Assembly (NCBI RefSeq): GCF_904846215.1
Contig: NZ_CAJGZK010000014.1
Coordinates: 1 to 64,000 of the forward strand
Origin: Psychrobacter glacincola
Lineage (GTDB): Bacteria > Pseudomonadota > Gammaproteobacteria > Pseudomonadales > Moraxellaceae
Direction: 5' to 3'
Length of the DNA: 64,000 nucleotides
Numbering within the stretch: the first letter of the stretch is position 1; each line of letters begins with the position of its first letter. Below the pieces are notes generated by a model that was not told where the DNA came from, ran no database searches, and saw only the letters and a list, made by a program, of their open reading frames with translations. This document shows, piece by piece, positions 56,902 to 64,000 of the stretch. A program made the translations under genes and the position numbers.

Positions 56902-57093
56902 ATGAGTAACTCACAATGCAATGAGCAAAATGAACAAAACGAACTTCAAAAATACCTAGAAGAAAAAGCTAAACAAGAGCGAGAAGTTGAACAAGAACCT
57001 GAGCCACTTTCTGCGTATGAAGCTTGTGTACTAAAAGAGAGTGCTAAGCTTCATGAGTTGATTGCTGAAGCTCAGAAAGAAGTTAAAAAATGA
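56902..57093 (+). CDS. Small highly charged hypothetical protein
   Basis: 63 aa, Glu/Lys/Gln-rich, likely helical or coiled-coil (EEKAKQEREVEQEPEP). AGGAG nine bases before the ATG argues that it is real. No signal or membrane segment, no family recognised. 29 bases after amiD on the same strand. Confidence 0.6.
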   Translation: MSNSQCNEQNEQNELQKYLEEKAKQEREVEQEPEPLSAYEACVLKESAKLHELIAEAQKEVKK

Positions 57094-57141
57094 TTTGAGT
57101 ATTAGCGACATAAAGTTCGGAATACTATCGCAATATAAAAA

Positions 57142-57169
57142 ACCTGAAACCTGAAACCTGAAACCTGAA
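57142..57169. repeat. Four 7-bp tandem repeats
   Basis: Four exact copies of ACCTGAA just upstream of the DinB-like gene. Seven bases is not a multiple of three and the array lies outside any gene, so copy changes would alter spacing only. Confidence 0.9.
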
Positions 57170-57191
57170 AAAAGCCTATGGCGCAAATACA

Positions 57192-57746
57192 ATGATAAAA
57201 CCCAACTTTAAAATCATGGCATCATACAATGCGCTAATAAATAAAAAAATATGTGACAGTATTTTGACCACTTCTGACAATATTTTATGGGAGAACAAAA
57301 AGGCATTTTTTGGTTCCATATTAGGTACGCTAAATCATTTAATGGTTGGCGATTTAATTTGGCTCAATCGTTTAAACCAACACCCCAGTTATCCAACAGG
57401 ATTTAAAGCTTTAGAGCCGTTAAAAGATTTCCCGTTACCTACTAAGCTTACTCAGATTTTATATGATGACAAACATGGTTTTAGTAGAAATAGGCAGGCT
57501 CTAGATCAGATAATGATTCGATTCATTGAGGAATCAGACGAAAGCGATTATTCAAAAAGCTTGGGTTATCAAAATACTAATAACGATACCTTCAATAAGT
57601 CTTTTTCTATGTTGCTACAACATCTTTTTAATCATCAAACTCATCATCGCGGGCAAGTAACTACGTTACTTTCTCAGATAGATATTGATATAGGAGAAAC
57701 AGACCTATTGATGTTGATTCCAAATGTAGATGATAAAAATTTCTAG
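57192..57746 (+). CDS. DinB-like family protein
   Basis: 184 aa. Helical-bundle DinB pattern with metal-binding histidines: NHLMVGDLIWLNRL and FNHQTHHRGQVTTLLSQ. The enzymatic role of such proteins is usually thiol-dependent metal transfer but is unproven here. Codon use is AT-richer than neighbours (many Asn, Lys, Ile), which suggests acquisition. No clear ribosome-binding site before the ATG at 57192. Confidence 0.75.
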   Translation: MIKPNFKIMASYNALINKKICDSILTTSDNILWENKKAFFGSILGTLNHLMVGDLIWLNRLNQHPSYPTGFKALEPLKDFPLPTKLTQILYDDKHGFSRNRQALDQIMIRFIEESDESDYSKSLGYQNTNNDTFNKSFSMLLQHLFNHQTHHRGQVTTLLSQIDIDIGETDLLMLIPNVDDKNF

Positions 57747-57830
57747 GTTGGTGTCGAAACCCAACACATTAGTAATTAAAATTATCAACTCAGAATTGTT
57801 AGTTGTCGCAAGCTCAACTTACACTACGTA

Positions 57831-58112
57831 CTAAGCTTCAGCAATCAATTCGGGCTGCTTATCCAACAAGCGCATCAGCGTAATCGCTGCGCCTGTTGGA
57901 TTTCTAGTCCCTTGTTCCCAGTTCTGTAAAGTACGTGGGCTAATATTTAGCTTATCGGCAAACTGCTGTTGCGATAGCCCTGTCTTAGTACGAATTAATT
58001 TAATATCAGGCATTTCATGACTAAATTGTCGGCTAGGTTGGGCGTCCCCTTTGGCAATTGCCAATGCTTGATTCAATGACGTTGATAGATCATCATAAAA
58101 TTCATTGCTCAT
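57831..58112 (-). CDS. HigA/NadS-type HTH antitoxin
   Basis: 93 aa. The C-terminal XRE helix-turn-helix IRTKTGLSQQQFADKLNISPRTLQNWEQGTRNP and a 30-residue N-terminus that would wrap the toxin. GAGGT eight bases before the ATG. Its first 11 bases overlap the toxin gene's end, the typical toxin-first order. Confidence 0.88.
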   Translation of the reverse strand: MSNEFYDDLSTSLNQALAIAKGDAQPSRQFSHEMPDIKLIRTKTGLSQQQFADKLNISPRTLQNWEQGTRNPTGAAITLMRLLDKQPELIAEA

Positions 58113-58437
58113 GGTTATATACCTCTTTGATTTGTTGAGTTAGTTTATACAAACTAGACTTCTCTTGACTCGATAAACTGACCTTTTTATTTTTTGGATA
58201 GGCAAGCAACATAAAAAATACGCCATGACTGTCAACAAAATAATAGATGATACGCACGCCACCGCTTTTACCTTGATCCAGCGCCCATCTGGTTTTTCTA
58301 ACACCGCCCGTACCTTGAATTAAACTTCCTTGGTCTGGGTTATTGATCAAATCTACCTGTAGCTCTTTATAATTATCATCATCCAACAATTTAAGCACTT
58401 GTTTGGTAAATAACGGGGTTTCTATAAAATGTAGCAT
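58102..58437 (-). CDS. RelE/HigB-type toxin
   Basis: 111 aa. FTKQVLKLLDDDNYKELQVDLINNPDQGSLIQGTGGVRKTRWALDQGKSGGVRIIYYFVDSHGVFFMLLAYPKNKKVSLSSQEK is the RelE-superfamily pattern of COG4737-type toxins (mRNA interferase in related families). AAGGA seven bases before the ATG. First gene of the operon, behind a palindromic operator. Confidence 0.88.
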   Translation of the reverse strand: MLHFIETPLFTKQVLKLLDDDNYKELQVDLINNPDQGSLIQGTGGVRKTRWALDQGKSGGVRIIYYFVDSHGVFFMLLAYPKNKKVSLSSQEKSSLYKLTQQIKEVYNHEQ

Positions 58438-58467
58438 CTATAATCCTTTATCGTTACTTCTCAAGTA

Positions 58468-58486
58468 TATACGTCATTGACGTATA
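58468..58486 (-). promoter_or_regulatory. Operator of the toxin-antitoxin operon
   Basis: TATACGTCATTGACGTATA is a 19-bp palindrome (nine base pairs about a central T) 31 bases upstream of the toxin start, where the promoter must be. The likely binding site of the HTH antitoxin for autorepression. Confidence 0.7.
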
Positions 58487-58549
58487 GTGCCACTATTGTT
58501 TTAACTTAGTATTGGAAATAATAAAATAGATATCTTAAACACAAAACAC

Positions 58550-58577
58550 AAAAAAGGTGAGCTTTGCGCCCACCTTC
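58550..58577 (-). terminator. Terminator after purL
   Basis: AAGGTG-GC / GC-CACCTT stem, then T6 on the minus strand, 56 bases after the purL stop. Confidence 0.75.
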
Positions 58578-58632
58578 TCATTTTAAAAAACAGCTGTCTA
58601 CAATAATACTCTAAACGAACTTAGCCTATATC

Positions 58633-61600
58633 TTAACGCAACCAAGCCCGCGCATTACGGAACATACGCATCCACGCGCCGTCCTCATCCCACGCTTCTG
58701 GTTTCCAGCTGTGATTGTATGCACGTAGCGTACGCTCAGGGTGCGGCATCATGATGGTGACGCGACCATCAGTGCTACACAGACCCGTGACACCACCGAG
58801 CGAACCGTTTGGATTGAGCGGATAAGTCTCGGTTGGATGACCTTGGCTATCGACATAACGCATGGCAAGTTGACCGTGCTTTGCCATACCGTCAATTTCT
58901 ATCTCATTGAGCGTCGCATAGCCTTCACCATGAGCAACGGCAATCGGTAAGATACTGTCTTGCATGCCTTTGAACAGGATGGATTTGGTACGCTCAACTT
59001 TTACGTTGACCGTACGCGCTTCAAAACGCGCCGATTTATTAGCGATAAAGCGTGGGAAGTTTTCCGCGCCTGGGATGAGGTCTTTTAACTGCGCCATCAT
59101 CTGACAACCGTTACAAACGCCAAGTGAAAAGGTATCAGGACGGGCAAAGAAGCGTACAAACTGCATGCGTAATTCGTCGTGGAACAAGATAGAGTTCGCC
59201 CAGCCAGAGCCTGCGCCCAGTACGTCACCGTAGCTAAAGCCACCACAAGCGACCAGACCGTCGAAGTCACGTAGATTAATACGACCGCTGAGCAAGTCAC
59301 TCATATGGACGTCGACCGCTTCAAAGCCAGCTTGGGTAAATCCTGCTGCCATTTCCGTCTGGCCGTTGACGCCTTGCTCACGGAGGATTGCAACTCTTGG
59401 TTTGTTCTCACGACTGTTTAGGTACGGTTCTTCAACTTTTTGATTGAGATCAAAGTTTGGTGCAGCGATAAGACCTTTATGACTAGCATCGGCAATCAAG
59501 TCATACTCTTGCTGTACGCAAGCGGGGTTGTCACGGCGACGCGCGATTTGATAGCTGACCTGACTCCACTCTTGCTGCAACTCAGTACGGCTAAAGCGTA
59601 AGGTATCCTTAATACCATCGATGCCCATATGTAACGGTGTTTGGATAATTAAGCTGTCTTCCTCAGTACTTTGACCGACAAGGCTAAGCATATCGCTAAC
59701 GTTAAATTCTACTGCCATTTGCATTAAAGCGGCGACGTTTTCTGGTAATACTTGGATGACCGCGCCCAATTCTTCACTGAATAATTGACCGAGTAAATTT
59801 TCATCGTTCAATGACAGCTTGATACCTTGACGGCTGGTGAATTGCATCTCAGCGATAGTGGCTAGCAGACCACCATCACCGATATCGTGATAAGCGCTGA
59901 TGACGTTTTGGGCGTTGCCCGCTTGGATAAAGTTAAAGAAATCGATTAAATCGCTTGGTTTATCTAGGTCTGGGCACTCGTTACCCAGTTGGCTTGCCGT
60001 TTGCGCAAGGATTGAGCCACCGAGGCGCAGTTTGCCTTTGGATAAGTCAATACGATAGAAGGCGCTGTCACCGTTAATGAGTTCAGGCGTTAGCGTTTTT
60101 GCCACGTCAATAACAGGAGCAAAAGCCGTAATGACCAAACTCATTGGCGAGACGACAGATTTATCTGTGCTGCCATTATCGTCTTCATCCGTCCAATTGG
60201 CACGCATCGATAGCGAGTCTTTACCCACTGGAATCGCAATGCCCAATGCTGGACACAACTCTTCACCAACGGTATAGACCGCATCAAACAAGGCTGCGTC
60301 CTCATTATCATCGCCACACGCTGCCATCCAGTTTGCTGACATGGTGATATCAGATAACTGGGTAATACGCGCGCCAGTGATATTGGTAATCGCTTCACCA
60401 ACGGCCAATCGTGCAGAAGCTTTTGGGCTAATAAGTGCAACTGGCGTACGTTCGCCAACACTCATCGCCTCACCGCTCATTGGCTGACCATCTAGCGCAA
60501 TCAGCCCTGAAGCGGTAACCGCGCAATCAGCGACGGGCACTTGATAGCGACCAACATACTGATCGCGTACGACCATACCAGTGATAGAGCGGTCACCGAT
60601 ACTAATTAAGAATGATTTGCTAGCAACCGTTGGATGACGTAGCACATCTTTGATGGATTCAGCTAGATTAAAATCATTGAGCTCTAGCGGAGGTAACTCA
60701 TTCTCTTGACGTTTAAAGCTGCGCTGCATCTGCGGTGTACCACCAAGCAAGACTTGCATCGGCATATCGACAGGCTGCTCATCGAGCAATTCGTCATTCA
60801 CGACGAGCTGACGAATATCAGTCGCCGTTCCTAAGATGGCATACGGGCAGCGCTCACGAGCACAAATCGCATCGAACTGCGCTTGGCTTTCTGGACGAAT
60901 TGCTAAAACATAACGCTCTTGCGCCTCATTTGACCAAATTGCCATTGGCGACATGCCAGCTTCTAGCGACGGAATTTTACGCAAATTCAAATGCGCGCCC
61001 ATTTCGTGGTCATTGACCAATTCTGGCATCGCATTCGATAGACCACCTGCCCCGACGTCATGAAGAGAGACGATTGGGTTACCGTCTTTACCATTGTTGC
61101 TCGCGTCAATATCATTACCCGCTAATGCCCAGCAGCGATCCATCACTTCTTGACAGCGACGTTCCATCTCAGCGTTATCACGCTGCACAGAAGCAAAATC
61201 CAAGCCTTCATCAAGTGAACCACTATCAACAGAAGATGCCGCGCCGCCACCCAAACCGATTTGCATGGCTGGACCACCAAGGACGATAAGCAGATCACCT
61301 TGTTGAATGGTGTTTTTTTCAATGAGATTGCGTTTGATATTGCCATAACCACCTGCAAGCATGATTGGCTTATGATAGCCACGCATTTGGCTGCCGTCTT
61401 TTGCCGCTGACATATCCAATTGGAAACTACGGAAATAACCACATAGATTTGGACGACCAAACTCGTTTGAGAAGTTGGCGCTACCTAATGGTGCCTCAAG
61501 CATAATTTCAAGACTGGTTGCCATACGATCCGGCGTACCATAATCTTGCGTACTCAATTGACCTGACTGCTCCCATTTCTCGGCAAGCTCTGGGATATGC

Positions 61601-62655
61601 AAATGTGACACATGAAAACCAGTTAAACCGGCTTTTGGCTTACCGCCGCGACCCGTTGCGCCTTCATCACGAATCTCACCGCCTGCACCCGTCGCTGCAC
61701 CCGCATAAGGGGCAATCGCCGTTGGATGGTTATGAGTCTCGACTTTCATTAAAATGTCGATTTCTTCATGATGGAAACTGTAAGGATGCGCAGAATTGGC
61801 ATCCATCGCATCAGTAGGAATTGGGTAAAAACGCATACCCTCAGAACCTGCCATCACCGCAGCGTTGTCTTTATAAGCCGACAAGATACCTTGTGGATTG
61901 GCTTTATAAGTATTTTTAATCATTTGAAATAGTGATTTTGGCTGTACTGCGCCATCTACTGTCCATTCAGCGTTGAAAATCTTATGACGGCAATGCTCTG
62001 AGTTTGCTTGCGCAAACATCATTAGCTCAACGTCGGTTGGATTACGCTTAAGCTCATTGACGTAAGCATTCATCAGATAGTCAATATCTTCGCTTGATAG
62101 TGCAAAGCCAAATTCTGTGTTTGCTGACTCTAACGCTACCTGACCTTCGCCGATGACATCAATATGATTCAACGACGCTGGTTGCTCATCATCAAATAGA
62201 TTATTCACGTCATTTAAATCATAAACCAAGCTTTGGGTCATACGGTCAAACAATAACTCTTCAGCGGTTTTAGGCAGTGTCTCACTGACGTCACCGTCTA
62301 TTTTTCCATCGACAGTTAGCGTATAAACAATCACACGCTCAACGCGATTGATCGCAATTTCACAGTTATTAAAAATATCGGTCGCTTTACTTGCCCATGG
62401 CGAAATGGTGCCAAAACGTGGACTAACGATGACTTGTAACTGGTTGTTCTTTGGGGCTGCAAGGACAGTACTACTATCGACAGCAAGTAAGTCTAGCGCT
62501 TTTTTATGCTCATCACCTTCGAGTTCTCGTGATAACACATACACTTGCTGGGTATGAATTTGGCTGACATTTAGCTCGGTTTTTTGCTGAAACTGACTGA
62601 TGAGTTGCTGCGTCTGAAAATCGGTAAGAAACGGTTGTCCGGCGATGGTCATCAT
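58633..62655 (-). CDS. purL: Phosphoribosylformylglycinamidine synthase
   Basis: 1340 aa, the large fused type. N-terminal domain, FGAM synthase AIRS-like domains (NSEHCRHKIFNAEW, THNHPTAIAPYAGAATGAGGEIRDEGA, HDVGAGGLSNAMPELV) and a C-terminal class I glutamine amidotransferase with Cys in LGVCNGCQMM and PHPERTLRAYNHSW. Fourth step of purine synthesis. Two adjacent ATGs at 62655 and 62652 fit family starts; a GTG at 62670 is possible. No strong ribosome-binding site. Confidence 0.96.
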   Translation of the reverse strand: MMTIAGQPFLTDFQTQQLISQFQQKTELNVSQIHTQQVYVLSRELEGDEHKKALDLLAVDSSTVLAAPKNNQLQVIVSPRFGTISPWASKATDIFNNCEIAINRVERVIVYTLTVDGKIDGDVSETLPKTAEELLFDRMTQSLVYDLNDVNNLFDDEQPASLNHIDVIGEGQVALESANTEFGFALSSEDIDYLMNAYVNELKRNPTDVELMMFAQANSEHCRHKIFNAEWTVDGAVQPKSLFQMIKNTYKANPQGILSAYKDNAAVMAGSEGMRFYPIPTDAMDANSAHPYSFHHEEIDILMKVETHNHPTAIAPYAGAATGAGGEIRDEGATGRGGKPKAGLTGFHVSHLHIPELAEKWEQSGQLSTQDYGTPDRMATSLEIMLEAPLGSANFSNEFGRPNLCGYFRSFQLDMSAAKDGSQMRGYHKPIMLAGGYGNIKRNLIEKNTIQQGDLLIVLGGPAMQIGLGGGAASSVDSGSLDEGLDFASVQRDNAEMERRCQEVMDRCWALAGNDIDASNNGKDGNPIVSLHDVGAGGLSNAMPELVNDHEMGAHLNLRKIPSLEAGMSPMAIWSNEAQERYVLAIRPESQAQFDAICARERCPYAILGTATDIRQLVVNDELLDEQPVDMPMQVLLGGTPQMQRSFKRQENELPPLELNDFNLAESIKDVLRHPTVASKSFLISIGDRSITGMVVRDQYVGRYQVPVADCAVTASGLIALDGQPMSGEAMSVGERTPVALISPKASARLAVGEAITNITGARITQLSDITMSANWMAACGDDNEDAALFDAVYTVGEELCPALGIAIPVGKDSLSMRANWTDEDDNGSTDKSVVSPMSLVITAFAPVIDVAKTLTPELINGDSAFYRIDLSKGKLRLGGSILAQTASQLGNECPDLDKPSDLIDFFNFIQAGNAQNVISAYHDIGDGGLLATIAEMQFTSRQGIKLSLNDENLLGQLFSEELGAVIQVLPENVAALMQMAVEFNVSDMLSLVGQSTEEDSLIIQTPLHMGIDGIKDTLRFSRTELQQEWSQVSYQIARRRDNPACVQQEYDLIADASHKGLIAAPNFDLNQKVEEPYLNSRENKPRVAILREQGVNGQTEMAAGFTQAGFEAVDVHMSDLLSGRINLRDFDGLVACGGFSYGDVLGAGSGWANSILFHDELRMQFVRFFARPDTFSLGVCNGCQMMAQLKDLIPGAENFPRFIANKSARFEARTVNVKVERTKSILFKGMQDSILPIAVAHGEGYATLNEIEIDGMAKHGQLAMRYVDSQGHPTETYPLNPNGSLGGVTGLCSTDGRVTIMMPHPERTLRAYNHSWKPEAWDEDGAWMRMFRNARAWLR

Positions 62656-63090
62656 AAAGGCATATTCCACAGGATATAGGCAATAACAGGCATCTCTGCC
62701 ATGCTAAGTAAATGGTTCGCGTATTATAACAAGAAGCCCTGTAATAAGCAGGACAAAACCAAGATAAATTGCCAATTGCTTCGGTAATATTATGAGGAAG
62801 CATTGGGCAAATAGTGCCGATTTGCTCTCACAGCAGCAAGCCTGACGGCACAGCGTTACAATTTTTACCTAAAGCTTATAGTCCTTACAAACCCTCACAT
62901 CGCCTTACTGGCAACCTATATAAATAGCCCACCTGTAATCGCTATTCTAGGTAGCAGTTCTTGATGAGCTGGTTTTTATAAAGCCAGTTTTTATGAAATA
63001 AACGGTTTTTCTACACTAACCCCTTAAGACTATTTCCTTAACAACTATAAATTCATAATTTATTTACGATAATGAAAAAGGATATCCACC
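62656..63090. other. Divergent gap between purL and the stress-type protein gene
   Basis: About 435 bases without a credible ORF, no palindromic element. Should carry both promoters; none stands out. A Pur box was not identified. Confidence 0.35.
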
Positions 63091-63585
63091 ATGAGTAACC
63101 AAGAGCATCTCGATAAAATCCAAGCCGTCATCAAAGACGTGAAATTTGCCATGATGAGTACCAACAATAAAAAAGGCGATATCCATGCGTGGCCGATGAC
63201 CACAAGCGAAGTCAATCTTGAAAATAAAGAGATCTGGTTTATCGGCGATAAAAAATCAGATGTCGTCAAAGATATTCAGGATGATGCCAGAATCGGGCTG
63301 ACTTATGCCACTCAAGATGAAAAGAACTTTGTTTCTATCAGTGCTAACGCTGAATTACCGACAGACAAAGCTAAATTGGATGAGCTTTGGTCGCCGGTTT
63401 ACAATGCCTTTTTTGAGCATGGTAAGGAAGATGAAAACGTACAATTGATTAAGGTTGTGCCTCATGGTGCAGAATGCTGGCTTAGTGGCAGTACCGTAGT
63501 AAATATGTTTAAGATGGCAGCGGCAGCCGTACAAGAAGGCAAAACTGCTGAAGATATGGGCGAGACCTTTTCCGTTTCTTTATAA
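63091..63585 (+). CDS. Pyridoxamine 5'-phosphate oxidase-fold general stress protein
   Basis: 164 aa. Split-barrel flavin-binding fold of the general stress protein 26 type: VIKDVKFAMMSTNNKKGDIHAWPMTTSEV, EIWFIGDKKSDVVKDIQDDARIGLTYA, FVSISANAELPTDKAKLDELWSPVYNAFF and AECWLSGS. Likely binds FMN or a related cofactor; role in stress inferred. AAGGA eight bases before the ATG. Ends in a strong terminator. Confidence 0.88.
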   Translation: MSNQEHLDKIQAVIKDVKFAMMSTNNKKGDIHAWPMTTSEVNLENKEIWFIGDKKSDVVKDIQDDARIGLTYATQDEKNFVSISANAELPTDKAKLDELWSPVYNAFFEHGKEDENVQLIKVVPHGAECWLSGSTVVNMFKMAAAAVQEGKTAEDMGETFSVSL

Positions 63586-63630
63586 TTTATCAGTAAACTA
63601 TTGAATCTATAAAAACAAAAATTCTATCAT

Positions 63631-63666
63631 AAAAAACGCCAGTAGCTGATGCAACTGGCGTTTTTT
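63631..63666 (+). terminator. Terminator after the stress protein gene
   Basis: Stem AACGCCAGT / ACTGGCGTT flanked by A6 and T6. Confidence 0.92.
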
Positions 63667-63718
63667 ACTGACTGGATTTTATGGGTTTAACAGCAAATCG
63701 AGAGATTTAGCCGCTATC

Positions 63719-63857
63719 TAAAGCCAAAATACTCTAAAAAACGCTACGGTACTACTGGTACAAATTTTTTGCAGCCTCTGTCTGCATGGGCACAGTAAGC
63801 AAGAAAAATTAATACCAGCAGTACATCATGTGTCGATATTACTTTTCACTGACTATA
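63719..63857 (-). repeat. Palindromic MITE-like element, sub-family A, reversed
   Basis: 139 bp, minus-strand core. The right terminus is GACTATA, but the left one is decayed (TAAAGCCAAAATAC instead of TATAGTCAAAATAC). Inner arms GTACTACTGGTAC and ATACCAGCAGTAC still pair. It lies between the stress protein terminator and the end of pgsA. Confidence 0.88.
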
Positions 63858-63869
63858 TTTAGCCCCCTC

Positions 63870-64000
63870 TTAACCACTTTGCTTTAAATACGGCCAAGCA
63901 GCTTTAAGATAAATCATCATCGACCATAACGTTAGAATCACTGCCGCTACCATCAACACATAGCCGATGGTTTCAAGCGATTGCCAATTTAACAAAAGCA
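63870..64000 (-). CDS. pgsA: CDP-diacylglycerol-glycerol-3-phosphate 3-phosphatidyltransferase, C-terminal fragment
   Basis: The last 43 codons of a minus-strand gene entering from the right edge: ETIGYVLMVAAVILTLWSMMIYLKAAWP, then stop. The last helix and the LTLWSM step are characteristic of the PgsA C-terminus. It makes phosphatidylglycerolphosphate in the inner membrane. The rest of the gene is outside the window. Confidence 0.7.
   Translation of the reverse strand, partial: LLLNWQSLETIGYVLMVAAVILTLWSMMIYLKAAWPYLKQSG

Overview
The window reads as a chromosomal segment of a Psychrobacter-like gammaproteobacterium (family Moraxellaceae). This is inferred from gene content and protein style: a wax-ester synthase/DGAT, scattered type II secretion genes, the lptM-lysA-dapF-xerC order, rpoN-hpf, ackA-pta, nadD-rsfS, rpsU-yqeY, moderate-to-low GC, and many copies of one short palindromic intergenic element. 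No tool was run, so genus level is an inference.

Layout. 0-11 kb, mostly minus strand: the start of a FimT/GspH-type pseudopilin whose tail is an in-frame 9-bp minisatellite, comF, outer-membrane phospholipase A, dsbD preceded by a stand-alone copy of its N-terminal domain, gspG, gspF and an unrecognised 363-aa protein. 11-16 kb: an AraC regulator, a tRNA cluster (Pro, Arg, His) and a two-gene McrBC-like restriction module. 16-27 kb: thioesterase-like protein, gspE, thiG, wax-ester synthase, suhB, dxs, ribA, hemF. 27-33 kb: a cytochrome c'-like lipoprotein, MscS channel, glyoxalase I, beta-carbonic anhydrase, MetR-like regulator, fluoride channel, tsaD. 34-44 kb: a c5-type cytochrome and an Ala-rich lipoprotein, rpsU-yqeY, a BepA-like protease, a TusA-like protein, rpoH, a DUF423 protein, thiS, hpf, rpoN. 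44-54 kb: nitrilase-family hydrolase, xerC, dapF, lysA, lptM, ackA-pta. 53.5-64 kb: nadD-rsfS, MOSC protein, AmiD-like amidase, a short accessory block (tiny charged protein, DinB-like protein, HigBA-type toxin-antitoxin), purL, a stress-type flavin-binding-fold protein and the C-terminus of pgsA entering from the right edge.

The most striking non-coding signal is a family of about 138-170 bp imperfect palindromes with TATAGTC...GACTATA ends. I count 16 loci, all between genes. They share a nearly invariant asymmetric core (TTTTTCTTGCTTGCTG ... GACAGAGGCTGC) but fall into at least three sub-families (A, B, C) whose inner stem arms differ in sequence while staying complementary. Copies abut sharing a TATA, sit inside each other, form chimeras and carry internal deletions, as expected for non-autonomous mobile elements (MITEs) with a TA-type target. 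No transposase lies in the window. The pattern of conserved core, covarying arms and intergenic placement is the best candidate here for something not well described.

Functional links: gspE/gspF/gspG belong to one secretion machine although they are not in one operon; dsbD, comF and pldA act at the envelope; thiG and thiS supply the thiazole of thiamine from separate loci; dapF and lysA are the last two steps of lysine synthesis and sit beside lptM and xerC; ackA and pta form the acetate switch; rpoH and rpoN (with hpf) are global stress regulators. McrBC and HigBA are the only defence or conflict modules seen.
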